Part shown: positions 40,651 to 50,423 of the stretch, piece after piece
How the letters are laid out: the number at the start of each line of letters is the position of its first letter
Numbering within the stretch: the stretch's first letter is position 1
NCBI RefSeq assembly: GCF_900109515.1
Contig: NZ_FOBD01000025.1
Coordinates: 1-64,000 of the forward strand
Reading direction: 5' to 3'
DNA length: 64,000 bases
Source: Paenibacillus sp. OK003
GTDB lineage: Bacteria > Bacillota > Bacilli > Paenibacillales > Paenibacillaceae
Notes under the pieces: model-generated
Seen by the model: the letters and a program-made list of their open reading frames with translations, nothing else
Databases searched by the model: none
What the model was told of the DNA's origin: nothing
Program-made: the position numbers and the translations under genes

Positions 40651-43158
40651 ATGATGGAAAAGTGGAATGTCATTCAATTTCCGGGAATGAAAGCTGGTAA
40701 AGGAGGTACAGAAGCTCGGGAGGAGCTGTCGGTACGTCTCAAACAGTGGATTAGCTCCCGCAAGGCCGTCCAGATCGTTGCTGCACGTAAATGGGTGCTG
40801 CTGCTTACCTTTATGGGATTTTTACTGGGTAAGGCCATGATTCTGAATGAATTATCACCCTTTGCGATTGCTTACTTTGCGGTTATCGCCTTCATGCGCA
40901 GGGATTATATTATTCCGGTAGGAGCTGCGTTGCTGGCAGGAAGTCTCTTCGCCCCGTTTCCGGTACCTCTGATTGTTGCTTCGGAGCTCGCTATCTTCTA
41001 TCTGTTGTTCAGAGGACTGGAGTCTTATGACCGCGCTGAATTATCTTATGCGCCAACGATGGTGTTTACGACTACTTTTATGGTCAAGTTATTCGCCGTC
41101 GTTATTGGGCCGTCTTTCAGCTGGTACGCCATGCTAATGCTCACGATGGATTCCGTACTCAGCTTTGTGCTTACCTTAGTTTTCATACAGGCCATACCGA
41201 TCTTCACGTATCGCAAAAAAAAATTCAACCTAAAGAACGAGGAGATCCTCTGTCTGATCATCTTGCTGGCTTCCGTAATGACGGGGGCGGTGGGCTGGAC
41301 GATCCAGTCCCTGTCTGTAGAGCATATGCTCTCTCGTTATCTCATTCTAATCTTCGCGCTGGTGGGCGGAGCCCCCCTCGGAGCATCGGTTGGGGTCATT
41401 ACTGGCCTCATTCTGAGTTTGGCCGATATGTCGGCGGTATATCAGATGAGTCTGCTTGCTTTTGCCGGTATGCTGGCGGGTATGCTCCGGGAAGGAAAAC
41501 GTGCGGCGGTTGCTCTGGGCATGCTGCTAGGTTCCTCTATTCTATCCATATACCTGGGTGGACCGGGAGATGTCATGAACTCCTTATGGGAGACATGCGC
41601 AGCCATTGTTCTGTTTATGTTAACGCCAAAAAGTATGCTGACGGCCATCTCCAAATATGTTCCTGGTACGCAGGACCACACGAAATCGCAGCATGAATAT
41701 GCGAAGCGGATCAGGGATGTCACCGCAGAGCGGGTTACCCGCTTCTCGCAGGTATTCCGTCAGCTGTCACGCAGCTTCGATCAGATGTCCGGCGCGGGGG
41801 AGCCGGTACAGAACGATGGCGGGATGGAGCATTTTATGAATGCTGTAGCCGAAGGCACATGTTCAGGATGCTTTAAGAAGGCGCAGTGCTGGGATGCAAA
41901 GTTTATTCAAACCTATAAATATATGACCGATGTGATGAGTTCCATTGAAGCCAATCCGGAGATGTCAGGCAAGCAGATTCCGGTGGAATGGAACAGGGTA
42001 TGTGCGAAGCCGGAGGAGGTACTTGAAGTGATGCGCGCCCAGTATGGTCTGCATCAACATAACATGCAATGGAAACGTCAGATTATAGATAGTCGTCAGC
42101 TGGTTGCAGAGCAATTATCAGGAGTATCCCAGGTGATGGAGGACCTGGCCAAAGAAATTCAACGGGAAAGTGAGGAGATGGTACAGCAGGAGGAGCAGAT
42201 TCGGGATGCGCTTGAGTCGTTAGGTCTGTCCATACATTCTATTGAAATCATTAATCTGGAAGCGGGGAATGTGGAAATTGAGATTGTTCATGCCTATACA
42301 CGGGGATTTGACGAGTGCCGGAAAATGATCGCTCCGCTGATCTCGGATGTACTGGACGAGCATATTGCCGTCTTGAATGAAACGATGCTTGACCCTCGCC
42401 AAGGGCTGGCGACAGTCACCTTTGGCTCTGCCAAAACGTTTGAGATAACAACGGGTGTTGCCGCTGCCGCCAAAGGGGGAGATGTGATGTCCGGAGACAG
42501 TTTCAGTACAGTTGAACTGGGTAATGGCACCTTTGCGGTTGCGCTCAGCGATGGCATGGGCAATGGAGAACGGGCACGCATGGAGAGCAGTGCTGCGCTT
42601 AATATATTGGAGCAGTTATTACAGTCGGGCATGGATGAGAAGCTGGCGATCAAATCGGTGAATTCCGTTCTGCTGCTTCGTTCTCCTGAAGAAATGTATG
42701 CAACGGTGGATATGGCTCTGATCGATGAATATACGGCAGAGACCACGTTTATGAAAATCGGATCGACTCCAAGTTTTATCAAACGAGGGCAGGAGGTTAT
42801 CCAAGTATCGGCGAGCAATCTGCCGATTGGAATAATCAAAGATATTGAGGTGGACCTGGTAACCGTACAGCTTCAGCCAGGGGATATTTTAATTATGATG
42901 ACAGATGGTATCTATGATGCACCGGGGTATGCCGTCAACAAAGAACTATGGATGAAGCGACTCATTCAGGAAATTGATAGTGATGATCCTCAAGAGGTAG
43001 CGGATTGTCTGCTTGAAAGTGTTATTCGTTACCAGCAGCATGAGATCTATGATGACATGACTGTAATTGTAGGCAAAATAGAACATTATCGCCCGGAGTG
43101 GGCCACATTGAGAGTACCCGGAATAAGCCGGATGGAGCGTCCGCGCACCGTTAGTTAA
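40651..43158 (+). CDS. spoIIE: stage II sporulation protein E (PP2C phosphatase)
   Basis: About 835 residues (B. subtilis 827). The N-terminal ~300 residues contain about ten membrane segments. The middle region interacts with FtsZ. The C-terminal PP2C domain (about 600-810) has VALSDGMGNGERA and MMTDGIYDAP metal motifs. It dephosphorylates SpoIIAA, freeing sigma-F in the forespore. ATG 40651 (or 40654) follows GGGGTG; the longer frame from 40561 lies in the promoter. Confidence 0.96.
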   Translation: MMEKWNVIQFPGMKAGKGGTEAREELSVRLKQWISSRKAVQIVAARKWVLLLTFMGFLLGKAMILNELSPFAIAYFAVIAFMRRDYIIPVGAALLAGSLFAPFPVPLIVASELAIFYLLFRGLESYDRAELSYAPTMVFTTTFMVKLFAVVIGPSFSWYAMLMLTMDSVLSFVLTLVFIQAIPIFTYRKKKFNLKNEEILCLIILLASVMTGAVGWTIQSLSVEHMLSRYLILIFALVGGAPLGASVGVITGLILSLADMSAVYQMSLLAFAGMLAGMLREGKRAAVALGMLLGSSILSIYLGGPGDVMNSLWETCAAIVLFMLTPKSMLTAISKYVPGTQDHTKSQHEYAKRIRDVTAERVTRFSQVFRQLSRSFDQMSGAGEPVQNDGGMEHFMNAVAEGTCSGCFKKAQCWDAKFIQTYKYMTDVMSSIEANPEMSGKQIPVEWNRVCAKPEEVLEVMRAQYGLHQHNMQWKRQIIDSRQLVAEQLSGVSQVMEDLAKEIQRESEEMVQQEEQIRDALESLGLSIHSIEIINLEAGNVEIEIVHAYTRGFDECRKMIAPLISDVLDEHIAVLNETMLDPRQGLATVTFGSAKTFEITTGVAAAAKGGDVMSGDSFSTVELGNGTFAVALSDGMGNGERARMESSAALNILEQLLQSGMDEKLAIKSVNSVLLLRSPEEMYATVDMALIDEYTAETTFMKIGSTPSFIKRGQEVIQVSASNLPIGIIKDIEVDLVTVQLQPGDILIMMTDGIYDAPGYAVNKELWMKRLIQEIDSDDPQEVADCLLESVIRYQQHEIYDDMTVIVGKIEHYRPEWATLRVPGISRMERPRTVS

Positions 43159-43243
43159 TTGCATATTCCTCTGTTTGAAGTCTCTTCATTCTGGCAATGC
43201 TAGTCATAGAGTTGGAGAGTAACCCAAAACGGAGGGATATCGG

Positions 43244-43996
43244 ATGAAACAAATCTTGTTGATCACCGACGGTTGTTCCAATGTAGGTGCAAGCCCGGTG
43301 CTGGCGGCGGCGGAAGCGCGGGAAGAGGGAATTACGGTCAACGTGGTCGGTGTTATTGATTATGGAACCATTGGTGAGTTGGGCAGCCGGGAGATCAAGG
43401 ATATAGCCAAAGCCGGAGGTGGGATCAGTCAGATCGTAGGCACCAGACAGCTTGCCCATACGATGCAGATGATGACAAGAAAAACGGTGGTTCAGACCAT
43501 TCAACAGGCGGTTAATAGAGAGTTAACACAAATTCTGGGAGAGCACGAGCCGAAAACGGTAACAGACCTTGAACCGGCTAAACGTGCGCAGGTCGTTGAA
43601 GTGATGGATGATATGGCCGAGACAACGCCACTTCAGGTCGTGCTTCTCATTGACGTAAGTGCCAGTATGAAGCCGAAGCTTGCTGCTGTGGAGGAAGGGA
43701 TTCGGGATTTAATGCTTAGCTTGCAGGCACGTATGGGTCAGAGCCATCTTTCCGTCTTTCATTTTCCAGGACGACATAGCGGAGAAGAAGCTGTCATGGA
43801 CATTGACTGGACAGCCGATCTGAGCCGTGTTCGTTCACTATTTGGACGTTTGCAAATGAAGGGAGCGACGCCGACAGGTCCTGCGATTCAAAGGGTGATT
43901 GATTTTTACCGTTATGGTACACTGGAGGAACAGCAGGAAATAGAAGGGAACTATCGCATTGAAAGAGAAGGGATGCTCGGTGACAACGTTGTCTGA
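43244..43996 (+). CDS. yabS: von Willebrand factor A domain protein YabS
   Basis: A 250-residue protein with a VWA domain whose MIDAS motif LLIDVSASMKP lies near residue 135 and whose later Thr is in the KGATPTGPAI segment near 208. Function unknown; in B. subtilis it forms an operon with the kinase yabT and is expressed in sporulation. GGAGGG precedes ATG 43244, and the end overlaps yabT. Confidence 0.9.
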   Translation: MKQILLITDGCSNVGASPVLAAAEAREEGITVNVVGVIDYGTIGELGSREIKDIAKAGGGISQIVGTRQLAHTMQMMTRKTVVQTIQQAVNRELTQILGEHEPKTVTDLEPAKRAQVVEVMDDMAETTPLQVVLLIDVSASMKPKLAAVEEGIRDLMLSLQARMGQSHLSVFHFPGRHSGEEAVMDIDWTADLSRVRSLFGRLQMKGATPTGPAIQRVIDFYRYGTLEEQQEIEGNYRIEREGMLGDNVV

Positions 43997-44927
43997 CGCC
44001 TCTTTCCCGCCAGGAACAGTCATCACAGGGAAATGGAATCGCAGCCGTTATACGATTCGGAAGCTGCTGGGCAAAGGAGCCAACGGCATCGTTTTTCTTG
44101 TCCAGCGGGGTGAGAATGGCAAACATTATGCGCTTAAAATGGGATTTGACCCAGTAGATCTGCAATCGGAAATTAATGTGCTCAAATCTTTTCAATTACA
44201 GCGTAATCATGAGGCCCTTCGGCAGAGTGGCATTCCTTCTTATCTGAAAGATGTGGATGACTACGCCATTCGTGGTCGTGATATTCCCTTTTATGTGATG
44301 CGTTACGTTCGGGGGGAGTCCCTGCACCACTTCATCCGGCGTCAGGGAACGGACTGGACACTTCTCGTTGGACTCAGACTATTGCAGAAGCTGGCTCAAT
44401 TGCATCAGGCTGGATGGGTGTTTGGCGATCTCAAACCTCAAAATGTACTGGTATCGGATTATGGGCAGGTAGAACTTATCGACTATGGTGGAGTGACTTC
44501 TATCGGCCGGAGCGTCAAGCAGTTCACTGAATGGTATGATCGCGGATTCTGGAATGCAGGCAGCCGAACAGCAGATGGTACCTATGATGTGTTTGCTTTT
44601 GCGCTATTATTGATTCATGTACTTGAAGCTGATGCACTCAAAGCGCTGGCTGCAGAAGGATTACCCCAACTGCGAAGTGTGAACCAGCTCACAGCTCTCG
44701 TGGAGCGCAGCGAACGTCTCCGCCCTTTTCGAAACTGGACTATTCAGGCATTACGAGGTCAATTTCAGGATGCAGGACACGCGGCTAAGGTTTGGAAAGA
44801 GATGATGGCACGCCCTTCTCCTCTTCGTCGCCGTTCCAAAAGTACGACACCGCGTTGGCTCAAGAATGCATTTGCTGTATCCGTTATATTACTTATTGGG
44901 GTACTCATCTATGCACTGCGATTCTGA
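43980..44927 (+). CDS. yabT: Ser/Thr protein kinase-like YabT
   Basis: A 315-residue Hanks-type kinase. The Gly loop GKGANGIVF and Lys in YALKM are present. The catalytic loop is GDLKPQNVLV, without the usual HR before D, and the DFG motif reads DYG. A single membrane segment lies at the C-terminus. In B. subtilis YabT localises to the septum and is activated by DNA. GTG 43980 is chosen (AGAAGGGA upstream) and overlaps the yabS end by 17 bases. Confidence 0.88.
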   Translation: MTTLSDASFPPGTVITGKWNRSRYTIRKLLGKGANGIVFLVQRGENGKHYALKMGFDPVDLQSEINVLKSFQLQRNHEALRQSGIPSYLKDVDDYAIRGRDIPFYVMRYVRGESLHHFIRRQGTDWTLLVGLRLLQKLAQLHQAGWVFGDLKPQNVLVSDYGQVELIDYGGVTSIGRSVKQFTEWYDRGFWNAGSRTADGTYDVFAFALLLIHVLEADALKALAAEGLPQLRSVNQLTALVERSERLRPFRNWTIQALRGQFQDAGHAAKVWKEMMARPSPLRRRSKSTTPRWLKNAFAVSVILLIGVLIYALRF

Positions 44928-44971
44928 CCTGTGAGCGTGCATATACATAACGTAAGGAATGAGGAACAGGT

Positions 44972-46411
44972 ATGGAAGCTTTACGCTGGAACAAGCTGGT
45001 GAATAACGTGCTGGATGCAGCGGAAGAGCATCAGTTATGGGTTCCCGGGGATCGGATTGTCGTCGCAGTATCGGGCGGACCGGACTCGGTAGCTTTTTTG
45101 CATATCATGCATGAGATCAGTATCAGGCATGTCCCGCTGGAATTGATCTGTGCCCATGTACATCATGGTTTTCGGATTGAATCCGATCATGAAGCCGAGA
45201 TGATGAAGGAACTTGCGCACCGGCTTGGCATTGCATTTGAATGGGTGAAGGCCGATGTACCTTCTTATATGAAGCTTACTGGTCAAGGTTCTCAGGAAGC
45301 CGCACGCAACAAGCGATATGAGTTTTTGCATGAAGTGGCTGCCAAATACGATGCGGCGAGTATTGCACTAGCCCATCATGCCGATGATCAGGCAGAGACG
45401 GTTATGCTCCATTTGCTGCGTGGAAGTGGTCTTTCCGGACTCGCGGGAATGAAGTTTAAACGGCGAGAAAAAAATGTGGAACTTATTCGTCCATGCCTTC
45501 GTATAAACAAGACAGACCTTGTAGAAGCTTGTAATACCCAGGGTTTTCTGTATTTTAATGATGAAAGCAATTCCCTGCGTAAATATCGGCGTAATGCCGT
45601 TCGCTTGGATGTGCTTCCTTTTTTGGGGCAATATAATGGACAGTTGACGCCGTCTTTGAATCGACTTGCCGAAATTGTGGGCGATGAAGACGATTTCATG
45701 GAACAAGGTGCATATGACGCATACAGGTGTCTAGTGCAGGCGAACGGCGGAAGGCAAACCTTTGAGGTGCCTTCCTTTTTGAAGTTACATGTCGCTTTAC
45801 AACGAAGGTTGATTAAACTAATATTGAATTATCTGCCTTTGGACAGTGATTTTGTCGACTTTACCCGTATTGAAACCATTCGGCGCAAGGTCATTCAGCC
45901 TGACGCGACGACCTGGAGCCTGGATATAGGACAGACACTCGCCTGCACCCGGGAGTATGATCTGATCTCTTTCGGCATACGGACTGACGTACAGGATCAA
46001 TCTTACGAATATCGTCTTGCTCAATGGAGCGGAACTTATGAGCTTTCTCTCACGGAAATCGACCGACATGTTCGGCTCGTTCCGATGAGTCCCGAGGACT
46101 ATCATGTACCGGAATCGGCGGATCATGCCGCATTTGATGCGGATCAACTGCTTATGCCGCTGGTTGTGCGTTCACGGTTACCTGGAGATACCATGAAAGT
46201 GATGGGATTAAACGGAAGCAAAAAGGTGAAAAATATTTTCATTGATGAGAAAATTCCCCCTTCTGTCCGTTCACGGGTTCCCGTGGTATGTGATGGAGCA
46301 GGCAATATCATCTGGTTACCGGGTGTTCGCCGGTCTAGTGTAGCTCCTGTCAGGGAGAATACTTCCGCAATCCTGTACATGACTGTAGGCGATTCAGCGA
46401 TTCAGGGGTAG
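44972..46411 (+). CDS. tilS: tRNA(Ile)-lysidine synthase
   Basis: Adds lysine to C34 of tRNA-Ile so that it reads AUA. The ATP PP-loop SGGPDSVAF lies near residue 34, followed by HVHHGFR and the HHADDQAETV motif near 131. The C-terminal TilS domain (about 380-470) contains VRSRLPGDTM and KKVKNIFIDEKIP. It is 479 residues long. It precedes hpt and ftsH, the conserved Firmicute order. Confidence 0.96.
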   Translation: MEALRWNKLVNNVLDAAEEHQLWVPGDRIVVAVSGGPDSVAFLHIMHEISIRHVPLELICAHVHHGFRIESDHEAEMMKELAHRLGIAFEWVKADVPSYMKLTGQGSQEAARNKRYEFLHEVAAKYDAASIALAHHADDQAETVMLHLLRGSGLSGLAGMKFKRREKNVELIRPCLRINKTDLVEACNTQGFLYFNDESNSLRKYRRNAVRLDVLPFLGQYNGQLTPSLNRLAEIVGDEDDFMEQGAYDAYRCLVQANGGRQTFEVPSFLKLHVALQRRLIKLILNYLPLDSDFVDFTRIETIRRKVIQPDATTWSLDIGQTLACTREYDLISFGIRTDVQDQSYEYRLAQWSGTYELSLTEIDRHVRLVPMSPEDYHVPESADHAAFDADQLLMPLVVRSRLPGDTMKVMGLNGSKKVKNIFIDEKIPPSVRSRVPVVCDGAGNIIWLPGVRRSSVAPVRENTSAILYMTVGDSAIQG

Positions 46412-46464
46412 TGGTTATGGTTCAGGTAAGGCTTTCATATGTATAACTTAGGAGGTTCGCACAG

Positions 46465-47004
46465 TTGCAGAACGACATTCAGGAAGTATTGATCAGTGAA
46501 GAAGAAATTCAGAGTAAAATCAAGGAATTAGGCGCAACAATAAGTGCCGAATATGCAAATCGCAATCCTTTGGTCATTTGTGTGCTCAAGGGTGCGTTTA
46601 TATTTATGGCTGATTTGGTTAAGAACATTACGGTACCTGTTGAGATGGATTTCATGGCCGTATCGAGTTATGGTGCTTCCACCAAATCTTCCGGCGTGGT
46701 CAAAATCATTAAGGATCTGGATGAATCCGTTGAGGGACGCGAGGTTCTGATTGTAGAGGACATTATTGATAGTGGACTCACGCTCAGTTATCTGATCGAA
46801 CTCTTGCAGAACCGCGGTGCTGAATCGGTCCGCGTGGTTACGCTATTTGACAAGCCTTCAGGTCGCAAAGTCGAACTTGAAGCCCATTACACCGGCTTTG
46901 ACATTCCGGACGCATTCATCGTTGGCTATGGCCTGGATTATGCGGAGAAGTACCGGAACCTCCCTTACATCGGGATTCTGAAACCGGAAGTTTACAGCAA
47001 CTAA
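46465..47004 (+). CDS. hpt: hypoxanthine-guanine phosphoribosyltransferase
   Basis: Purine salvage enzyme of 179 residues that joins PRPP with hypoxanthine or guanine. The PRPP motif VLIVEDIIDSGLTL lies near residue 95; VCVLKGAFIFMADL and DIPDAFIVGYGLDYAEKYRNLPYIG are also typical. TTG 46465 follows AGGAGGT by eight bases. Confidence 0.96.
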   Translation: MQNDIQEVLISEEEIQSKIKELGATISAEYANRNPLVICVLKGAFIFMADLVKNITVPVEMDFMAVSSYGASTKSSGVVKIIKDLDESVEGREVLIVEDIIDSGLTLSYLIELLQNRGAESVRVVTLFDKPSGRKVELEAHYTGFDIPDAFIVGYGLDYAEKYRNLPYIGILKPEVYSN

Positions 47005-47105
47005 TGCTTAAGCTAGTTCCAAGCCCATATCTGTTGGTGGCTTCTGTTGAGAAGCCATGTCGGGCTATGTTAAAATAATTAAAGTGTCTCGAGAGGAGGT
47101 AGGGG

Positions 47106-49151
47106 ATGAATCGGTTCATCCGGAATTCTGGTTTTTATTTGATTCTTTTTTTAGTTGTGGTGGGGATAGTCCAGTTCGTCAGCAATGGCGGCGAAGCCAC
47201 CGATAATCCTAGATATGATCAGTTGCGCACGGCAATCAAGGCCAACAACGTCTCTGAATTGACGGTTCAATTCAACGGTCAGACGTACCTCGTGACCGGT
47301 CAATACAGAAAGATACCTGACGGGGCCAAATCAGAAAATTTCTCAACGTATATTCCTCCTACGGATGAGGCGATTAGTGAGCTTGTAGCTGCAAGCGAAA
47401 CGAACAATTTTGAATATCATCAGGAACCTATGAAAGGTGACAGCATCTGGTTGACGTTGCTGACTTCCTTTATTCCTTTGATCATTATGTTCCTGCTGTT
47501 CTTCTTCCTGTTTAATCAGGCTCAAGGCGGCGGCGGTAAAGTAATGAACTTTGGTAAAAGCCGTGCTCGTCTCTATAACGAAGAGAAAAAACGGGTTACG
47601 TTTGAAGATGTTGCGGGTGCTGACGAAGAGAAACAGGAGCTTGTTGAAGTCGTGGACTTCCTCAAGGACCCTCGTAAATTTGCAGCAGTAGGTGCGCGGA
47701 TTCCTAAAGGCGTATTGCTTGTAGGTCCTCCGGGTACAGGTAAAACCTTGCTCGCTCGTGCTGTTGCTGGTGAAGCGGGTGTACCATTCTTCAGTATTTC
47801 CGGTTCTGACTTCGTTGAAATGTTTGTCGGTGTCGGTGCATCTCGTGTACGTGATTTGTTTGAAAATGCGAAGAAAAACGCCCCATGTATCATCTTTATC
47901 GATGAGATTGATGCTGTAGGACGTCAGCGTGGTGCTGGCCTTGGTGGTGGTCACGACGAACGTGAACAAACACTCAACCAGTTGCTCGTTGAAATGGACG
48001 GATTCGGAGCCAATGAAGGTATTATCATCGTTGCTGCAACGAACCGTGCTGATATTCTGGACCCTGCCTTGCTGCGTCCAGGACGTTTTGACCGTCAAAT
48101 CACGGTTGATCGCCCTGACGTGAGAGGTCGTGAAGCGGTTCTGAAAGTACACTCTCGCAACAAACCACTCACCAAAGATGTGAAACTGGATATTATTGCG
48201 AAGCGTACAACCGGATTCTCTGGTGCAGATTTGGAAAACCTTCTGAACGAAGCGGCGCTGCTTGCGGCACGTCGTAACCGTAGGGATATTTCCATGAAAG
48301 AGGTAGACGAAGCGATTGACCGTGTCATCGTTGGTACGGAGAAGAAAAGCCGTGTTATCAGTGACCGTGAAAAACGTATTGTTGCTTATCACGAAGCAGG
48401 TCATACCATTGTAGGTTACTTCCTGGAACATGCCGATATGGTACATAAAGTTACCATTATTCCGCGCGGACGTGCGGGTGGATATGTAATCATGTTGCCA
48501 AAAGAAGATCGTATGCTTGTTACCAAGCAAGAATTGCTGGACAAAATTACTGGACTCCTAGGCGGCCGTGTTTCCGAAGAACTGTTTATTGGTGAAATCG
48601 GTACGGGTGCATACAGTGACTTCCAACAAGCGACGGGCATCGTCCGTAGCATGGTTATGGAGTACGGTATGAGTGAGAAGCTGGGACCTATGCAGTTCGG
48701 TAGTTCGCAGGGACAGGTATTCCTGGGTCGTGACATCGGTCACGAACAGAATTACTCGGATTCCATTGCTTACGAGATTGATCAGGAAATGCAGCGCTTC
48801 ATTAACGATTGCTATGAGAAGTGTAAAGACTTGCTCGTTAAGCATTCGAAGGAAGTGCATCTGATCGCTGAAACATTGCTGCAAGTGGAGACACTGGAAA
48901 TGGATCAGATCAAGCAATTGATCGAGACCGGTTCTTTGACTCCAAAAGATGAAAGCAGCAATGATGGTGAAGGTACGCCTAGTGAAGGTGGAGAAGTAAT
49001 CGTCGATAACATCGGTGATGTACGTGTCCGTATCCAAGGCAAAGATGAAACGCCTGAGCCACCAGCCGGAGATATTCCTAACGAAGCTCCGAATCTGGAC
49101 AAAGGAAACAGCAATGACCCGGATGATGGTGGAACGAAGCCAACGTCTTAA
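47106..49151 (+). CDS. ftsH: ATP-dependent zinc metalloprotease FtsH
   Basis: A membrane-anchored AAA+ protease of 681 residues. Membrane segments lie near residues 7-25 and 112-135; Walker A GPPGTGKT at 207-214; Walker B IIFIDEIDAVG; a second region of homology ending RPGRFDRQI; and the zinc motif HEAGH at 429-433. An acidic, Pro/Gly-rich tail follows about residue 620. It degrades membrane and regulatory proteins. In B. subtilis it is needed for sporulation. GGAGGT precedes ATG 47106. Confidence 0.97.
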   Translation: MNRFIRNSGFYLILFLVVVGIVQFVSNGGEATDNPRYDQLRTAIKANNVSELTVQFNGQTYLVTGQYRKIPDGAKSENFSTYIPPTDEAISELVAASETNNFEYHQEPMKGDSIWLTLLTSFIPLIIMFLLFFFLFNQAQGGGGKVMNFGKSRARLYNEEKKRVTFEDVAGADEEKQELVEVVDFLKDPRKFAAVGARIPKGVLLVGPPGTGKTLLARAVAGEAGVPFFSISGSDFVEMFVGVGASRVRDLFENAKKNAPCIIFIDEIDAVGRQRGAGLGGGHDEREQTLNQLLVEMDGFGANEGIIIVAATNRADILDPALLRPGRFDRQITVDRPDVRGREAVLKVHSRNKPLTKDVKLDIIAKRTTGFSGADLENLLNEAALLAARRNRRDISMKEVDEAIDRVIVGTEKKSRVISDREKRIVAYHEAGHTIVGYFLEHADMVHKVTIIPRGRAGGYVIMLPKEDRMLVTKQELLDKITGLLGGRVSEELFIGEIGTGAYSDFQQATGIVRSMVMEYGMSEKLGPMQFGSSQGQVFLGRDIGHEQNYSDSIAYEIDQEMQRFINDCYEKCKDLLVKHSKEVHLIAETLLQVETLEMDQIKQLIETGSLTPKDESSNDGEGTPSEGGEVIVDNIGDVRVRIQGKDETPEPPAGDIPNEAPNLDKGNSNDPDDGGTKPTS

Positions 49152-49183
49152 TTTATATCAACCATCTGTTTATAGTGGCAGAT

Positions 49184-49214
49184 GAAAAAAGAGAGCCTTC
49201 GGGCTCTCTTTTTT
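49184..49214 (+). terminator. terminator after ftsH
   Basis: AAAAAAGAGAGCC pairs with GGCTCTCTTTTTT; this is a strong, potentially bidirectional terminator. Confidence 0.92.
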
Positions 49215-49316
49215 ATATATTCCTTTAAATTGTATAGATAATGATAACGGGGAGCTATAGGGCGAACCACGTAGGAAATGGGCGGTTATGCCCTTGTTCT
49301 GGGGCGTTTTCATTTA

Positions 49317-49345
49317 TTGACAGAGTCGTGAACGTTGTGTACATT
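49317..49345 (+). promoter_or_regulatory. sigma-A promoter of the nad genes
   Basis: TTGACA (49317-49322), 17-base spacer, TACATT (49340-49345). Confidence 0.75.
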
Positions 49346-49448
49346 AGGTGTTAAACCGCTTGTGATTCGTTTCTCAAGCGAAAATAACGACTTGGATTTG
49401 CCATATGAAACAGCGTATAAGGCTGTCCCGATAAGGAGAGGATCACAG

Positions 49449-50387
49449 GTGGAAGCTCTGGCTTTAGAGCGCAAGGCTGAGATGAACCGGGAGCTGCGCG
49501 AGCGGCTGATGGAGTTGAAGAAGGAACGTAATGCCATTATTCTTGCCCATTATTATCAACGTGACGAGGTACAGGAGGTCGCTGATTTCCGAGGAGATTC
49601 GTTTCTGCTTGCTCAGAAGGCAGCGCAGACCGATGCGGATGTTATCGTTTTCTGCGGGGTTCATTTTATGGGTGAAAGCGCTAAAATTCTTGCCCCTAAC
49701 AAAACGGTTATCATCCCCGACGAGCGTGCAGGCTGCCCAATGGCAGACATGGTGAACGTTGAAGGCTTACGTAAATTGAAAGCACAGCACCCGAACGCTA
49801 AAGTTGTAACGTACATCAATTCTTCAGCTGAGATCAAGGCAGAGACCGATATCTGTTGTACTTCGGCCAATGCTGTCAGAGTCATTCAATCTGTTGATTC
49901 CGATGAAATCATCTGGGTACCGGATAAAAATCTGGGACATTATGTGCAACAACATACAGACAAGAAAATGATTATATGGGAAGGCTACTGCAATACCCAT
50001 GATATGCTGACGGTCAAAGACGTGGTTGAAATGAGAGCGAAGCATCCAAATGCCGAATTCGTTGTTCACCCGGAATGTCGTCCTGAGGTTGTAGAGATGG
50101 GTGATTTCGTAGGCAGCACGACCGCTATCCTGGAATACTGTAAGAATTCGTCCGCTAAGGAATTTATCGTAGGCACTGAGGATGGTACAGGATACCAACT
50201 GCGTTTGGATAGCCCGGACAAACAGTTCCACTTTGCTACCAAGTTCCTTGTATGCCCGAATATGAAGGTGAACAACTTGAAAAAGCTGGTTAAATGTCTG
50301 GAAACGATGAAGCCACAAATTTACGTGCCACCGGCTGTTGCTGACAAAGCCAGAGAATCACTAGAGCGCATGTTACTGGTGAAGTAG
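49449..50387 (+). CDS. nadA: quinolinate synthase NadA
   Basis: A 4Fe-4S enzyme that condenses iminoaspartate with dihydroxyacetone phosphate to quinolinate. Motifs: LAHYYQRDEVQEVADFRGDS, DERAGCPMADM, TDICCTSANAV, HPECRPEVVEMGDFVGST and FLVCPNMKVNNL. Cysteines for the cluster are spread over the sequence. GTG 49449 follows AAGGAGAGG and gives 312 residues; upstream frame residues are not NadA-like. It is shorter than the 368-residue B. subtilis enzyme. It starts a nadA-nadB-nadC order. Confidence 0.94.
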   Translation: MEALALERKAEMNRELRERLMELKKERNAIILAHYYQRDEVQEVADFRGDSFLLAQKAAQTDADVIVFCGVHFMGESAKILAPNKTVIIPDERAGCPMADMVNVEGLRKLKAQHPNAKVVTYINSSAEIKAETDICCTSANAVRVIQSVDSDEIIWVPDKNLGHYVQQHTDKKMIIWEGYCNTHDMLTVKDVVEMRAKHPNAEFVVHPECRPEVVEMGDFVGSTTAILEYCKNSSAKEFIVGTEDGTGYQLRLDSPDKQFHFATKFLVCPNMKVNNLKKLVKCLETMKPQIYVPPAVADKARESLERMLLVK

Positions 50388-50423
50388 CATGCGCTACTCT
50401 TGCTCCAAGACAGGTGAAATAAC

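Noticed and set aside
47343..48530. 395-codon open frame opposite ftsH
   Set aside because: ftsH is certain. The reverse frame has no start context and no known protein features.
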